NCBI RefSeq assembly: GCF_014836775.1
Contig: NZ_JACSQD010000007.1
Span: forward strand, 1 to 64,000
Length of the DNA stretch: 64,000 nt
From: Arthrobacter gallicola
GTDB taxonomy: Bacteria > Actinomycetota > Actinomycetes > Actinomycetales > Micrococcaceae
Direction: 5' to 3'
Positions 45,480-55,419 of this stretch are shown piece by piece. The translations under genes and the position numbers were made by a program. Within the stretch, counting starts at the first letter, position 1; each line of letters starts with the position of its first letter. The notes beneath the pieces are model-generated. The model had not been told where the DNA came from. It searched no databases and worked only from the letters and a program-made list of their open reading frames with translations.

Positions 45480-46696
45480 CGATGGCGAGGAAACGCACAC
45501 CCCCGCTGATCATCGACTTCGACAACATCCCCGTTGAAGCACTCGTACCCGAAGACGAACAGGCCTATGAGATTCCAGCGCACTGGAGATGGGTGCGGCT
45601 GGGATCGATTTGTAATTTGCTCTCTGGCCGAGATGAGCCTCTATCTGAATGCAATGCTGAAGGGACGGGTATTCCATATGTTATGGGCGCGAGCAACCTT
45701 TCAGACGCAGGGCTGACCATTGAACGCTGGATCGTGCACCCTAAGGTTGTCTCTAAGTCTGGCGACCTATTGATATCTGTGAAAGGTACTGTCGGGAAGC
45801 TGCATATCCAACAAGAACCCCAAATTAATTTGAGTCGCCAGATCATGGCAATTCAGCCCGGCGAACTAATAGAAGTGACCTACCTTCTGCAACATGTTAA
45901 TGAGGTGCTTCAGGGCATCCAGCAACAGGCAGTAGGGCTCATACCAGGAATTTCCCGCGCAGTCTTGCTATCACTTCCAATCCCTCTACCTCCGCTTAAT
46001 GAGCAGAAGGCAATCGTCGAGAAGCTACAGGCGACAAACCAAAAGATCGACAACATACTCGAACGCCTCGACCAATTCCTAGATGAGTTCCCGAAAAAGC
46101 AGTTCGCCCTAGTGCAGACATTGCTCGCAGGTTACGGCACTCCGAACTATGAGGCGAATCCACCTGAGGCATGGAGAGTTGAACCACTCGGTAAGATCCT
46201 AAGGGTCTCTTCAGGGAAGGGTCTCACTGCGAAAGAGATGCATCCCGACGGCAGCGTGCCTGTGTATGGCGGCAATGGGGTCACTGGCTACCATGATCAG
46301 GCTTGTTACCCTGCAGGCACAATCGCCATAGGTAGGGTGGGCTATTACTGTGGCGCTGTGCACATGTCGAAAGAAGAATGCTGGGTCACAGATAATGCTC
46401 TAGTCGCTCGATTTAACGAGGACGAGATTGACAAACAGTTTCTTTACTATCTGTTGGCCCATACGAATCTTCGAGTCAATACGAGTTCGAGCGCACAGCC
46501 GCTGATCTCTGGAAAGAAGATTTACGACATAGAAGTGCACGTACCTCAGCTTGACACTCAAAAATACATAGTGGCTGATATCGAACGCTCTGTAGACCAA
46601 CTAGTCAAGGCTGAGTCAGCAGTTATGCAATCTAGGGAACTTCTGCTTTCCACTCGTAATGTGGTTCGTCAGCAAGCGTTGCGGGGGATGTCTTGA
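45476..46696 (+). CDS. hsdS: type I restriction-modification specificity subunit S
   Basis: 406 residues from a GTG overlapping the hsdM stop by four bases. Two target-recognition domains (about residues 30-165 and 232-345) are separated by a coiled central conserved region, LPPLNEQKAIVEKLQATNQKIDNILERLDQFLDEF, with a second copy near the C-terminus (VPQLDTQKYIVADIERSVDQLV). This halves-repeat architecture is normal. The recognition-domain DNA is notably AT-richer than flanking genes. Target sequence cannot be predicted. Confidence 0.93.
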   Translation: MTMARKRTPPLIIDFDNIPVEALVPEDEQAYEIPAHWRWVRLGSICNLLSGRDEPLSECNAEGTGIPYVMGASNLSDAGLTIERWIVHPKVVSKSGDLLISVKGTVGKLHIQQEPQINLSRQIMAIQPGELIEVTYLLQHVNEVLQGIQQQAVGLIPGISRAVLLSLPIPLPPLNEQKAIVEKLQATNQKIDNILERLDQFLDEFPKKQFALVQTLLAGYGTPNYEANPPEAWRVEPLGKILRVSSGKGLTAKEMHPDGSVPVYGGNGVTGYHDQACYPAGTIAIGRVGYYCGAVHMSKEECWVTDNALVARFNEDEIDKQFLYYLLAHTNLRVNTSSSAQPLISGKKIYDIEVHVPQLDTQKYIVADIERSVDQLVKAESAVMQSRELLLSTRNVVRQQALRGMS

Positions 46697-46876
46697 GTCT
46701 CGCATGAGAGAACTTTTTGGCGCGGGCAAAACACTTTAGCGCAGGCGTGCCCGAACTAACTATGCTGGTGCAAGCGCCCGGCATCAGGGCGGTTGCTTCG
46801 GTAGATTCAACCTTCGATTGAGCGAACGGGAACCGGCACCCAATTAGCACAGCGCTCCTGAATCGCTAAAATCAAA

Positions 46877-47121
46877 GGGGCTCTTCGTGGTTCTGCGGCC
46901 GTATGGTTTTGTGAGACAGCTTGTTAGGAGCCCTTCTTCGCATGACCGACCGTTAGAGGTATAGCCAGAAGTACAAGAACGACGCGGTGGAACTTGTGAT
47001 TTCCTCGGGTCGTCCGATCGCCCGAGTGGCACCGGATATCGGTGTGAACGAGGGAACACTGGGGACCTGGGTGCGGAAATACCGGCAGGAGCATCCTGAT
47101 CGGTTCCTCACCGAGGAGTAG
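46877..47121 (+). mobile_element. remnant of an IS3-like transposable element
   Basis: Begins with GGGGCTCTTCGTGGTTCT, likely an element end, and ends just after the transposase fragment. Only the first part is present; no orfB and no second terminal repeat are found. It bounds the RM locus on the right, as the decayed IS does on the left. The 180 bases between the hsdS stop and this end show no gene. Confidence 0.55.
46942..47121 (+). pseudogene. transposase orfA fragment with a premature stop
   Basis: ATG then three codons and an in-frame TAG (46954), then RYSQKYKNDAVELVISSGRPIARVAPDIGVNEGTLGTWVRKYRQEHPDRFL before a TAG at 47119. The helix-turn-helix resembles IS3-type orfA proteins (transposase_8). 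The stop makes it inactive. Confidence 0.75.
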
Positions 47122-47477
47122 TTCCGGCCACCACTCTGTGGTCAGACGGGGTCTTTAGGACAGCCTGTGGGTATTTTGCCCATGGTCACAGGTGGGTAGC
47201 TTGCGACCTCAATATAGCCGGCCCTCCCCAGTTGACGAACAATGCCTCTCACTCACCAAAGCAGAGTTCTTCATCAGGTGTGAGCGGGAGCCGTGTGTCA
47301 ATGTCTCGATTTCATCGAGCGATGGATCTAACCCTGAGATTGGGAACACGTGAACACGTGAGAGCAGAGTTATCACCCGACCAATTTCTCCAGGGCATTA
47401 CGTGCTGATCTAACATTGAACGCTGGCGAGGTTCATTACAGCCAGCCCTGGGCTGCGCGACGATGTGAATCCACTAG
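47122..47477. other. gene-free stretch of about 356 bases
   Basis: Between the IS remnant and the stop of the helicase. Low GC; no supported open frame, no clear terminator hairpin with a U-run. Possibly more of the decayed element. Confidence 0.5.
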
Positions 47478-50400
47478 CTAATGCGCCACAGCACCAGCCT
47501 CAACAAAAACATCCGCTGGCATCGCCCGGTGCAGCTTCCACACGATGGCCACAGGCTTCGACCCGGAATGCGACATGTAGTCCATCTGCCCCAGGCAGGT
47601 GTACGGCATAGTCATCCCGTTCTCATCCCGCTGCCGTGCCCGAGTGAAGAGCAGAACCTTCGATCCCAGAGCCTTGTGGTTGATGTACCGCCGGCCGGTC
47701 ACACTCTCCGGTGACGTCGCGTTCTGCGACTCCCAATGAAACACCTCGGGGCTCATCGCATAGTCCTTGTACATGATGGACGCCGCACGTTCGTTCTCGT
47801 CCTTATCCAGCGTCACGAAGAACGCGTCGGTCTTCGTCTCCGCACACCACGCGACACCTTCCCGGTGACTGGACTTGCCGCCCAGCGCGAAGTATCCCAG
47901 TGCGGCCAGGACTTCCTCCCGACGGTACGTGGCGTGCGAATACAACGGAATCTGCTGCAGCCCCAGACCCAGCCCCTTGGGCGCATACCCGGAACGCTGC
48001 ACGCCCAGGGCGGCCAGCTGCCGGATCTCCGCACAGACCAACGGATAGCTCCGCAGGAACCGGAGTCCGGCGTCGTAGGATGTGTGCCCTCCCCCATTCG
48101 GCCACAGCGCGAAGAAGAGCATCCGGGCCAGGATCTGCTCCCTGTCGCTCAGCTCGTCGTAGCGGGGTGCATGTTCCGAGACCAGTTTCGTGTAGGTCTC
48201 CGCCCGTTCCGGATCATCGACGCAGAGCATCGCGGTCATCCGGCGCAGCAGGTCCTCTTCCAGCTCTGAAGGCTCGTTGAGCTGGGAGGCCAGTACGACG
48301 TCGTGCGCTTGGCTGATGTCCACCAGGCCGGCTTCACGGATGAGAGAGGTCCAGGAGTCCCCGGTTTTACGGTACACATCGGGCAGGTCCCGCCCGGACT
48401 CGCGCAGATAATCTTCCAGCACCGGCTCCCCGTAGGACCGGACCTCAGCCACCAGCTGCTTCCGGTTGACCCGCAGCTGCTCACGGATGTTTTCCAGCAC
48501 GGTCTGCTGCGCCACCCGGTCCAGAATGATCTGCGACCCCGAAGGCAGGAACGGGAAGCCCTCCTCTACCGCTTTCTCCAGTGCCTTCCGGCGCAGACCG
48601 GTCAGCGCCCGCAGCTTGGCATCGAACCGGAACTCGCGGCGCTGTTGGCCGATGTAGTCCAGCACCGTCAGTACAGCTTTGTCCTTCGCCCGGCGGAGCC
48701 CACGGCCCAGCTGCTGGAGGAACACCGTGGCGCTCTGCGTAGGCCGGAGCAGCATAATCGTGTCGATCTCGGGCAGGTCCAGCCCCTCGTTGAAGAGGTC
48801 GACGGCGAAAAGACAGTTCAGCTCCCGGGTGCGCAACCGCCGCAGCGCCTCTGTCCGCTCCACCTCAGGTGTGTCCCCGGAGACCGCCTGGGAAGCGATG
48901 CCGGCACGGTTGAAAACCTCCGCCATGTAACCGGCGTGCTGCACGGACACGCAGAAGCCCAGGGCACGCATGTCACTGGTGGACGTGACCTTGTCCCGGA
49001 GTTCGCTGATGACCTTGGCGGCACGTGTATCGTTGCCGTGTAAAGCGCGTCCAGCTGGGTGGTGTCATAGGCGCCGCGCTTCCATTCGACCTGACTCAGA
49101 TCGACGTTGTCAGCCACGCCAAAGTAGTGGAACGGCACCAGCAGATCGGCGTCGAGCGCGTCCCATAGCCGCAGCTCGCCGGCAATGCGACCCTCGAAGA
49201 ACTGGTCCGCAACGTTCACGCCGTCGCCGCGCTCGGGGGTGGCCGTCAGCCCCAGCAGTTCCTGGGGACGCAGCCGGTCCAGGAGCCTGCGGTATGTCTG
49301 TGCCTCCGCGTGGTGGAACTCGTCGATGACGACGACGTCGAACTGCTCCGGGGCGATTTTGTCCACTCCCAGCGCCGAGAGTGACTGAACGCTCGCAAAG
49401 ACGTGTTTGAACTGGGTGGGTTTGTGGTCGCCCACCCACAGTTCGCCGAAAGAGCCCTTCTGCAGAACATCCCGGTAGGTCCGCAACGACTGCTTGAGGA
49501 TTTCCTGGCGGTGGGCAACAAACAGCAGGGACAGTTCGCGGCCGGCAGCTTCGCGAAGCCGTTTGTAGTCCAGCGCCGCAATGACGGTCTTGCCGGTTCC
49601 GGTTGCTGCGACGAGCAGGTTCCGGTGCTGGTCGTTGACCGTGCGGGCCGCTTCGAGGTTCTCCAGCATTTCCTGCTGGTGCAGATACGGCTGGATCTCC
49701 AGTCCTGTGGTGCTGTCCGGACGGACCGTGGTGCGGCCGCCGTTGCGGGCCAGTGCCGCGTCCAGCCGGTCGCCATCGGTCTCCGGGTCGTAGGGCTGGA
49801 AAGCCGGTTGTTCCCAGTAGCTGTCGAAGGTGATCTCGAACTTGCGCAGCAGTTCCGGGGTTCCCACGGAGGAGAGTTTCACGTTCCATTCCAGCCCGTC
49901 CAGCATCGCCGGTGCGCTCAGGTTCGAGCTGCCGACGTAGGCCGTGTCGAATCCGGTGTTCCGGCGGAACAGCCAGGCTTTGGCATGGAGGCGGGTGGCG
50001 TGGGTTTCGTAGTTGATCCGGACTTCGGCCCCGTACTTGAGGACCAGCTCATCGATCGCTCGCCGTTCCGTGGCGCCCATGTAGGTGCTGGTGATGACCC
50101 GGATGGGGATGCCTCGATCACGGGCCTCTTCGAGGGCTGGTTCGAGGAGGCGCAGACCCGTCCAACGAATGAATGCGCACAGCAGGTCGATGTTGTTGGC
50201 GGAACCCATTTCTGCGCGCAGTTCTGCTGCGAGATTGGGGTCGTCCTTGCCGTTGGTCAGCAGGGCAGGTTTGCGCAGTGGCGTGGAGGGGCGTCGGAGC
50301 TGGCGGCGTTTCAGCGAGTCCGGCGGGAAGAGTGACAGGAGCTGGGTGGGGCCTGGTTCGACAAGGTCTGCTGAGATGGTCGCAAGGACAGTGTTTGCCA

Positions 50401-50605
50401 GGGCCACTCTGTCTTCAGGGTTGGCGCCGTCCAGGAGGACGCGAACCTTTTCCGCGATGTGCTGAGCGAGGACGGATGGAGATTCGGTGGCAGGAACGGG
50501 TTCAAATATTGGCGCAAGCTCAGGATTGCTCTCTAACTGCCCTTTGAGCCCTCGGGTGTGCAGTCGCTCGTACAGACCCGGCAAGATGCCGCCGGCTTCC
50601 CCCAT
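47478..50605 (-). pseudogene. large PLD nuclease-SF2 helicase-DUF3427 protein, single frameshift
   Basis: Start ATG 50605 (AGGTGG upstream; GTG 50614 is an alternative). Restoring one base would give 1042 residues. Order: helical N-terminus; phospholipase-D-like domain (about 125-265, with HATRLHAKAWLF and YVGSSNLSAP); SF2 helicase with Walker A VAATGTGKTVIAAL near 337, DEFH in VVIDEFHHAEA and LTATPERGDG; C-terminal helicase domain with QLGRGLRRAKDKAVLTVLDYIGQ; then DUF3427-like C-terminus. The frame breaks at about 49038 where the two halves switch frame; one extra base in the C/G run (ACACGGC for ACACCGGC) restores it. May be a recent knockout or a sequencing error. Confidence 0.8.
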
Positions 50606-50623
50606 GTTTCCCACCTGTTCAGA

Positions 50624-51403
50624 TTACGGTACGGCATTCAGGAATTCTGGTACGTCTGTCTGAGAATGGTCGGCGCGAAGATGGAGAGTCAACGGTCGAT
50701 CTGTGAGCACGAATAGTGGAACCTGCGAGAGAATGAGGACAACACCAGACGATGCACGTTTTGCATAGTTCTGGTTAATCTCGTCACGTGTGATGCTTCC
50801 GGTCCTCAGAATATGGTTGATAGCAAGTCGGAAAATCTCGATATCGATTCGCCCACTCCTACCCGTGGAACTTGTCCGCCAAACGCCAGCCCAATCGACC
50901 TTCTCGATGATGTTAGTTCTGTCGCCTTTTCCTCTGAGAAGCTGTCCCTCTAAAGGCATTACATGATCTGTCCATATTTGATCGAAGGAGAGCGCTTCAT
51001 CACCGCGCACGCCGGTGTCCGAGTCCGGTTCGTCAGACGCGGTTCCCAAGCGGAAGTAGTGTGTGTCCGTCGCAGCAATATCGGACATGATCGCCGGCAT
51101 AGTTAGGACCTGGATACCGAGTTTCTCGGCGACTTCGAGAGCATCCGGGAGACAGTGCCCATCAGTTACTAGTACGGCCCTGTGGCAGTCGAAAAAATCT
51201 TTGGCGCCATGAAGCTCCATAACCATCTGCCGGTTCACCCGGCGACTTGTCCCGTACATCTTGATCTGGATGGCAAGTCGTTCATCCGCATTTTCGGCGA
51301 AAACATCGACACCGTAGTCACCAGATATAGCCGTTTGCTGCGTGCGGTACCCGAGGTTAGCAAAGTGGGCCGCAATCTGCGACTCATATTCTGTAGGTGT
51401 CAC
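50624..51403 (-). CDS. Mrr-like restriction endonuclease
   Basis: 259 residues from a GTG. The N-terminal Mrr_cat-type domain shows FANLGYRTQQTAISGDYGVDVFAENADERLAIQIK, giving the Asp ... Gln-x-Lys active site of this nuclease family, with VLVTDGHCLPDALEVAEKLGIQVL after it. The C-terminal 120 residues are unassigned and contain a helical segment. It ends 19 bases before the helicase start on the same strand, so both form an operon. Likely a nuclease partner in foreign-DNA defence. Confidence 0.8.
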   Translation of the reverse strand: MTPTEYESQIAAHFANLGYRTQQTAISGDYGVDVFAENADERLAIQIKMYGTSRRVNRQMVMELHGAKDFFDCHRAVLVTDGHCLPDALEVAEKLGIQVLTMPAIMSDIAATDTHYFRLGTASDEPDSDTGVRGDEALSFDQIWTDHVMPLEGQLLRGKGDRTNIIEKVDWAGVWRTSSTGRSGRIDIEIFRLAINHILRTGSITRDEINQNYAKRASSGVVLILSQVPLFVLTDRPLTLHLRADHSQTDVPEFLNAVP

Positions 51404-51591
51404 GAGTATCCGATCAGAGAAAGAGGGGAGTTTCTTATTTCTTTCATGAAATCAGACTTGACCTGCTGCTTCAATGGTCAGATCAGTAGTACTCCCAGTA
51501 GGGCAGCACCCCTCCGGCCTTTCAGCCGCTATTGGAACCGATTACCTGATGTCCGCGAAAACCCTCTGCACAACCGAACCAAGGAGCAGCT

Positions 51592-52083
51592 ATGACCGAT
51601 TTCGACGGAAGCGATTTGAAGAACCGCGGTTTCCTCGGTTTCAGACGATTCCGTGATCTGGACCTGCTGGAGGTGCCCCGGGAGCCTGGCGTATACGCAG
51701 TACTTCGCGACGGCACCCAGATTCCCCATGTGCTGGACGCAAGTGTAGGCGGATGGTTCAAAGGGAAAGATCCAACGATGGACAGGGACGTCCTGACAGC
51801 GAAACTGTCGCATTCCGCTGACACCCTTTACATAGGGAAGGCAGATAAGGGCAGCGGAAACCGAGGGCTGCGTAAGCGGATCACTGAATTCGTCAGGTTC
51901 GGCAATGGTGAACCCGTCGGGCACTGGGGCGGGCGCTGCATATGGCAGTTGGCAGACTCCCAAGACCTGCAAATTGCATGGTTGCCGGTTCTTGACCGGC
52001 TGGCAAGCGAGCTTGAAACGGAGCTTATCGAGGAATTCGTGCGTACATACTCATCGCTCCCGTTCGCCAATCTGCGCCGATGA
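51592..52083 (+). CDS. GIY-YIG domain-like protein
   Basis: 163 residues, ATG with AAGGAG seven bases before. An N-terminal PREPGVYAVLRDG (residues about 29-41) followed by TLYIGKADKG (about 79-88) matches the GIY-YIG motif pair; LRKRITEFVRFGNGEPVGHWGGR and ELETELIEEFVRTY supply the conserved downstream Arg and Glu. A nuclease role is likely, though the GIY is degenerate (GVY). Divergent from Mrr with a 188-base gap holding a promoter. Confidence 0.75.
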   Translation: MTDFDGSDLKNRGFLGFRRFRDLDLLEVPREPGVYAVLRDGTQIPHVLDASVGGWFKGKDPTMDRDVLTAKLSHSADTLYIGKADKGSGNRGLRKRITEFVRFGNGEPVGHWGGRCIWQLADSQDLQIAWLPVLDRLASELETELIEEFVRTYSSLPFANLRR

Positions 52084-52296
52084 GCGCCGGACGGCGGCTG
52101 CCCGAGATTCGCCTCCCTAAGAGGAATCCGGGGCCACCTGCGCGCCTTAGGCGTCGCCGTCGTACTCCCCCACCGGGAACCTGAGATTGTCCATGTGGGC
52201 TACTGAATACTGACCCCTTCCTAATGAAGGCCGTATGACTTGATCTCACGCGTTGCTCCCAGCAGCCCTCCTCACCCATGCCAGAATGAGCACGTG

Positions 52297-53586
52297 ATGC
52301 ACGACTCCAGTGATGTAGAAATCGTTCTTTCCGAAAACGGAGCCCTCGTTGCGGGCCCAGATGAAGCTGTCGAAGCGCTGTTGGCCCGTCTGGATCTCCC
52401 TCAAACCTCAGCCAAGCCCGTGGGTCGGTCCGTCAAGAACTTGTTCGTGGACCTCACCAGCACCGCCGCCATCGCCTCGGCCTACGACCCGAAATGGGTA
52501 CGAATGACCAGCGAGAGCTACGGACGGGTGCAGGAACTAGGCGGAATTCAGCTGACAGCAGACGGTCTCTTTTCAGGGGTTCTCCGCGGCGATATGGGCC
52601 GCATAGACAGCATTCTCAAGTTCGATCTTGCCGGAGGCATGAACCCGGCGATGCTGGCCCAGACGGCGGCGCTGGCCCAGACCATGGCGTTGCGCCACGC
52701 CATCGACCAGTTGGAGTCTCTGGTTGAAACCATGGATGTAAAGCTGGACATCCTGCTGGAGGACAACAGGAACGCTGCCATCGGTGATGTACAAGGTCTG
52801 ACGCATGTACTCAGCCGGGCTTACGCGATGTACGAAAAGTCGGGACGGATCAGTGAAACCGTCTGGAGCCAGATCGCGGGGCACGCCTCTGCCTTGGCCC
52901 AGGCGGAGGCCAAGGCCCGCGCGCATATAGAGAGCGTCGTCGCGTCCGTCGGCGCCCCGACGTTTGGTGACCGTGCCGATGCAATCCACCGTGCCGCGGA
53001 TGGTGAAATTCAGCACTGGCTGGTCATCCTCGCCGCAGTGGATGTAAACCAGCAGCGGCTGGATGTCTTGGAACTAGCCCACCTTCGGGAACGGGACGCC
53101 GATGCCGTCGTCGCTCATGCAGAAGCGGCGCGTGCAGCGTTGGAAGACCGCCGCCGAATACTCACGGACACCGTGCAGCGGCTTTCTGATGCTCTCGCCA
53201 TCACCGGTGACGTCAGCGACGTCAACAGGGTCAGAAATCCCTTGCGGAGCCGAAAGCTCATCCGAGAGGCGGAACATGCGCTAAAGCTGGTCTCGGCATT
53301 CGCCGAAGTCACGGGAATCGAGGTGACGGCTGGTGAGCTGGAACAGGAGCCGTGGCGGAAATCGGTAGTCGACTTGGCCAAGGACACCGTCTCCGAAGCC
53401 AAAGCCGTCGCTGTCGCGGTACCAAGAGAAATCTCCCGACGTCGCGAAGACAATCTCATTCGAAAAGTGAATGGGATCCAGGAACGGCGGGCGCTGGCGG
53501 AGAGCTCGAGCGACGCAATAGGTTCAGCCCCTGAGCAAACGGAAGGTGGCGGCCCTGCTAAATCAAGGACGTCAGGGGCCACCTGA
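52297..53586 (+). CDS. hypothetical predominantly helical protein
   Basis: 429 residues (ATG 52297; GTG 52294 adjacent). No signal peptide or membrane segment. Rich in amphipathic helices: QTAALAQTMALRHAIDQLESLVETMDVKLDILLED (about residues 122-157) and ALAQAEAKARAHIESVVAS look coiled-coil; the rest is helical with few aromatic residues. C-terminal 25 residues are polar. No family recognised. It follows the GIY-YIG gene by 213 bases and precedes a strong terminator, so it is a single-gene unit at the edge of the accessory region. Confidence 0.65.
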   Translation: MHDSSDVEIVLSENGALVAGPDEAVEALLARLDLPQTSAKPVGRSVKNLFVDLTSTAAIASAYDPKWVRMTSESYGRVQELGGIQLTADGLFSGVLRGDMGRIDSILKFDLAGGMNPAMLAQTAALAQTMALRHAIDQLESLVETMDVKLDILLEDNRNAAIGDVQGLTHVLSRAYAMYEKSGRISETVWSQIAGHASALAQAEAKARAHIESVVASVGAPTFGDRADAIHRAADGEIQHWLVILAAVDVNQQRLDVLELAHLRERDADAVVAHAEAARAALEDRRRILTDTVQRLSDALAITGDVSDVNRVRNPLRSRKLIREAEHALKLVSAFAEVTGIEVTAGELEQEPWRKSVVDLAKDTVSEAKAVAVAVPREISRRREDNLIRKVNGIQERRALAESSSDAIGSAPEQTEGGGPAKSRTSGAT

Positions 53587-53600
53587 CAAATGGATCCTAT

Positions 53601-53639
53601 GGCCGGTGCAGCACCCCCGCGAGCGGCGTTGCACCGGCC
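53601..53639 (+). terminator. hairpin terminator after the hypothetical helical gene
   Basis: GGCCGGTGCA (53601-53610) pairs perfectly with TGCACCGGCC (53630-53639), 19-base loop, 15 bases after the stop. Confidence 0.75.
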
Positions 53640-53686
53640 GTTGCTCGTCCACGGGGATCGCGGAACCGGCTAACCCCATACCCGGG

Positions 53687-54142
53687 CTAGCCGCGGCGGC
53701 GGAAGGTCACAGCCTGCACGGTCAGCAGGGTGAAGGCACCGATAACGCTAAAGAGGAAAAAGAACGGGCCCATGCTGAACAGGTTGAGGAGGAATGTGTT
53801 CGATGACCCGGCGCTGTCGGGATTGGCCGGGTCGTAATACTGCCGGCTGGCGTCAAAGATTCCCGCCATACTGCCCACACCGAGGACCAGAGCGATGGCG
53901 ACGAACCCCCAGGCCGCTGCAAGATAGGGGTTGAACCGCCGCGGCTGCGGCACCCCTTCGACAGGCATCCCACCAGACGGTGTCCCCTCGGCTCCGTCCA
54001 CACCGGACCGTTTCACAGGCCCACGAGGCACGCCAGCCGCGCTGTCGGCATTGCGATGGCCTCCGGCCCGCGCCTCGCCGCCCTCCGCCGGCCGCGCGTA
54101 CAGGTCGTGATCCGCCTCGCCAGGTGTGCGTGAAGTCCCCAT
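53687..54142 (-). CDS. small two-helix membrane protein
   Basis: 151 residues. First 75 residues are polar and Gly/Pro/Glu rich (disordered); then two membrane helices (YLAAAWGFVAIALVLGVGSMAGIF and FFFLFSVIGAFTLLTVQAV). No known domain. Separate from the sugar operon that follows after a 68-base gap. Confidence 0.6.
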   Translation of the reverse strand: MGTSRTPGEADHDLYARPAEGGEARAGGHRNADSAAGVPRGPVKRSGVDGAEGTPSGGMPVEGVPQPRRFNPYLAAAWGFVAIALVLGVGSMAGIFDASRQYYDPANPDSAGSSNTFLLNLFSMGPFFFLFSVIGAFTLLTVQAVTFRRRG

Positions 54143-54210
54143 AGCGGCGAGCCTACCCGACCGCCCCGGCGTTCCTACCCGACCGCTCCAGCACTCCGGG
54201 CCGCACCCGC

Positions 54211-55419
54211 CTACCGTGCACCCCTCCCCCGCCGGGCAAACCCGAATGCCACTGCGGCCAGCAGCACCAGGCCCTTGATGACCTGCTGCCAGGCAGCGTC
54301 CACAGACAGGATGGACAGGCCCTGGTTCAGCACACCCATCACCAGGCCGCCGATCACCGCACCCACCACCGTGCCCACACCGCCCTGCACCGACGCACCG
54401 CCAATAAACACGGCGGCAATCGCGTCCAGCTCAAACCCGCTGCCGGCGGATGCCACCGCACCGCCGGCTCGCGCAGTGCTGACGATGGCGGCCAGCCCGG
54501 CGAGGAAACCCATGTTTACGAACACCATAAAGTTGACCCAGCGCGTCTTCACCCCGGACATCAGGGCGGCGTTCAGGTTCCCGCCCATCGCGTAGATGTG
54601 CCGGCCGAACACGGTCCGGTTCAGCAGGAACGAATACGCCAGCACCAGGGCGGCAAGGATGATCAGGATGATCGGCGTCCCGCGGTTGTACGCCAGCAGA
54701 TAACACAGGTACATGATCGCGGCGACGGCCACGGCGTTCTTGAACACGAAGGACGCCGTGCGTTCCCGTGGCAGGTCCAGCTTCTTCAGGTCGCTGCGGG
54801 CTTTGACCTGCTGCACCACCAGCGCCACCGAGGCGAGCGCACCGATGCCCAGGGTGAGCAGGTCCGGGGTTCCCGTCGCCGGCAGCGTGCCGGACCCGAT
54901 CGCGTTGAACTGGCGAGGCAGGCCGCTGATCGTGCCGCCGGTGAGCAGGATCAGCGCCACCCCGCGGAACACGAGCATCCCGGCCAGCGTCACGATGAAC
55001 GCCGGAATCCCCACAAACGCCACCCAAAAGCCCTGCCAGGCACCAATCAGCGCCCCCACCAGCAGGGACACGACGACGGCGGCCCACCAGGGCAGGCCCC
55101 AGCTGTTCATTGACAGCGCGGCAATTGCCCCCACCGTGGCAACCACCGAACCCACCGACAGGTCGATGTGCCCGGCGATAATCACCATGACCATGCCGAT
55201 GGCCAGGATCAGCACGTAAGCGTTCTGCTGGATGAGGTTGCTGACGTTGCCCGGGTAGAGCAGCCGCCCGCCGGTCAGGACCTGGAAGAGCAGCACAATC
55301 ACCACCAGTGCGGCCAGGATGCCGTATTGGCGCAGGTCGATCCGCATCCGTTTGCGCCCGGTGCCATTCGGCGGCGGCGGGAGCGGGGATTTGGCCTGTT
55401 CGGAAGTTGTGGTGGTCAC
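54211..55419 (-). CDS. gguB: multiple-sugar ABC transporter permease (GguB/XylH-like)
   Basis: 402 residues; an N-terminal polar leader then 8-10 helices with [18 protein letters not shown] near residue 80-100 and the AxxAG-type loop. Couples to the ATPase through an ATGA overlap (55416-55419). Together with the ChvE-like lipoprotein and the ATPase, it forms an aldose importer. Confidence 0.88.
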   Translation of the reverse strand: MTTTTSEQAKSPLPPPPNGTGRKRMRIDLRQYGILAALVVIVLLFQVLTGGRLLYPGNVSNLIQQNAYVLILAIGMVMVIIAGHIDLSVGSVVATVGAIAALSMNSWGLPWWAAVVVSLLVGALIGAWQGFWVAFVGIPAFIVTLAGMLVFRGVALILLTGGTISGLPRQFNAIGSGTLPATGTPDLLTLGIGALASVALVVQQVKARSDLKKLDLPRERTASFVFKNAVAVAAIMYLCYLLAYNRGTPIILIILAALVLAYSFLLNRTVFGRHIYAMGGNLNAALMSGVKTRWVNFMVFVNMGFLAGLAAIVSTARAGGAVASAGSGFELDAIAAVFIGGASVQGGVGTVVGAVIGGLVMGVLNQGLSILSVDAAWQQVIKGLVLLAAVAFGFARRGRGAR

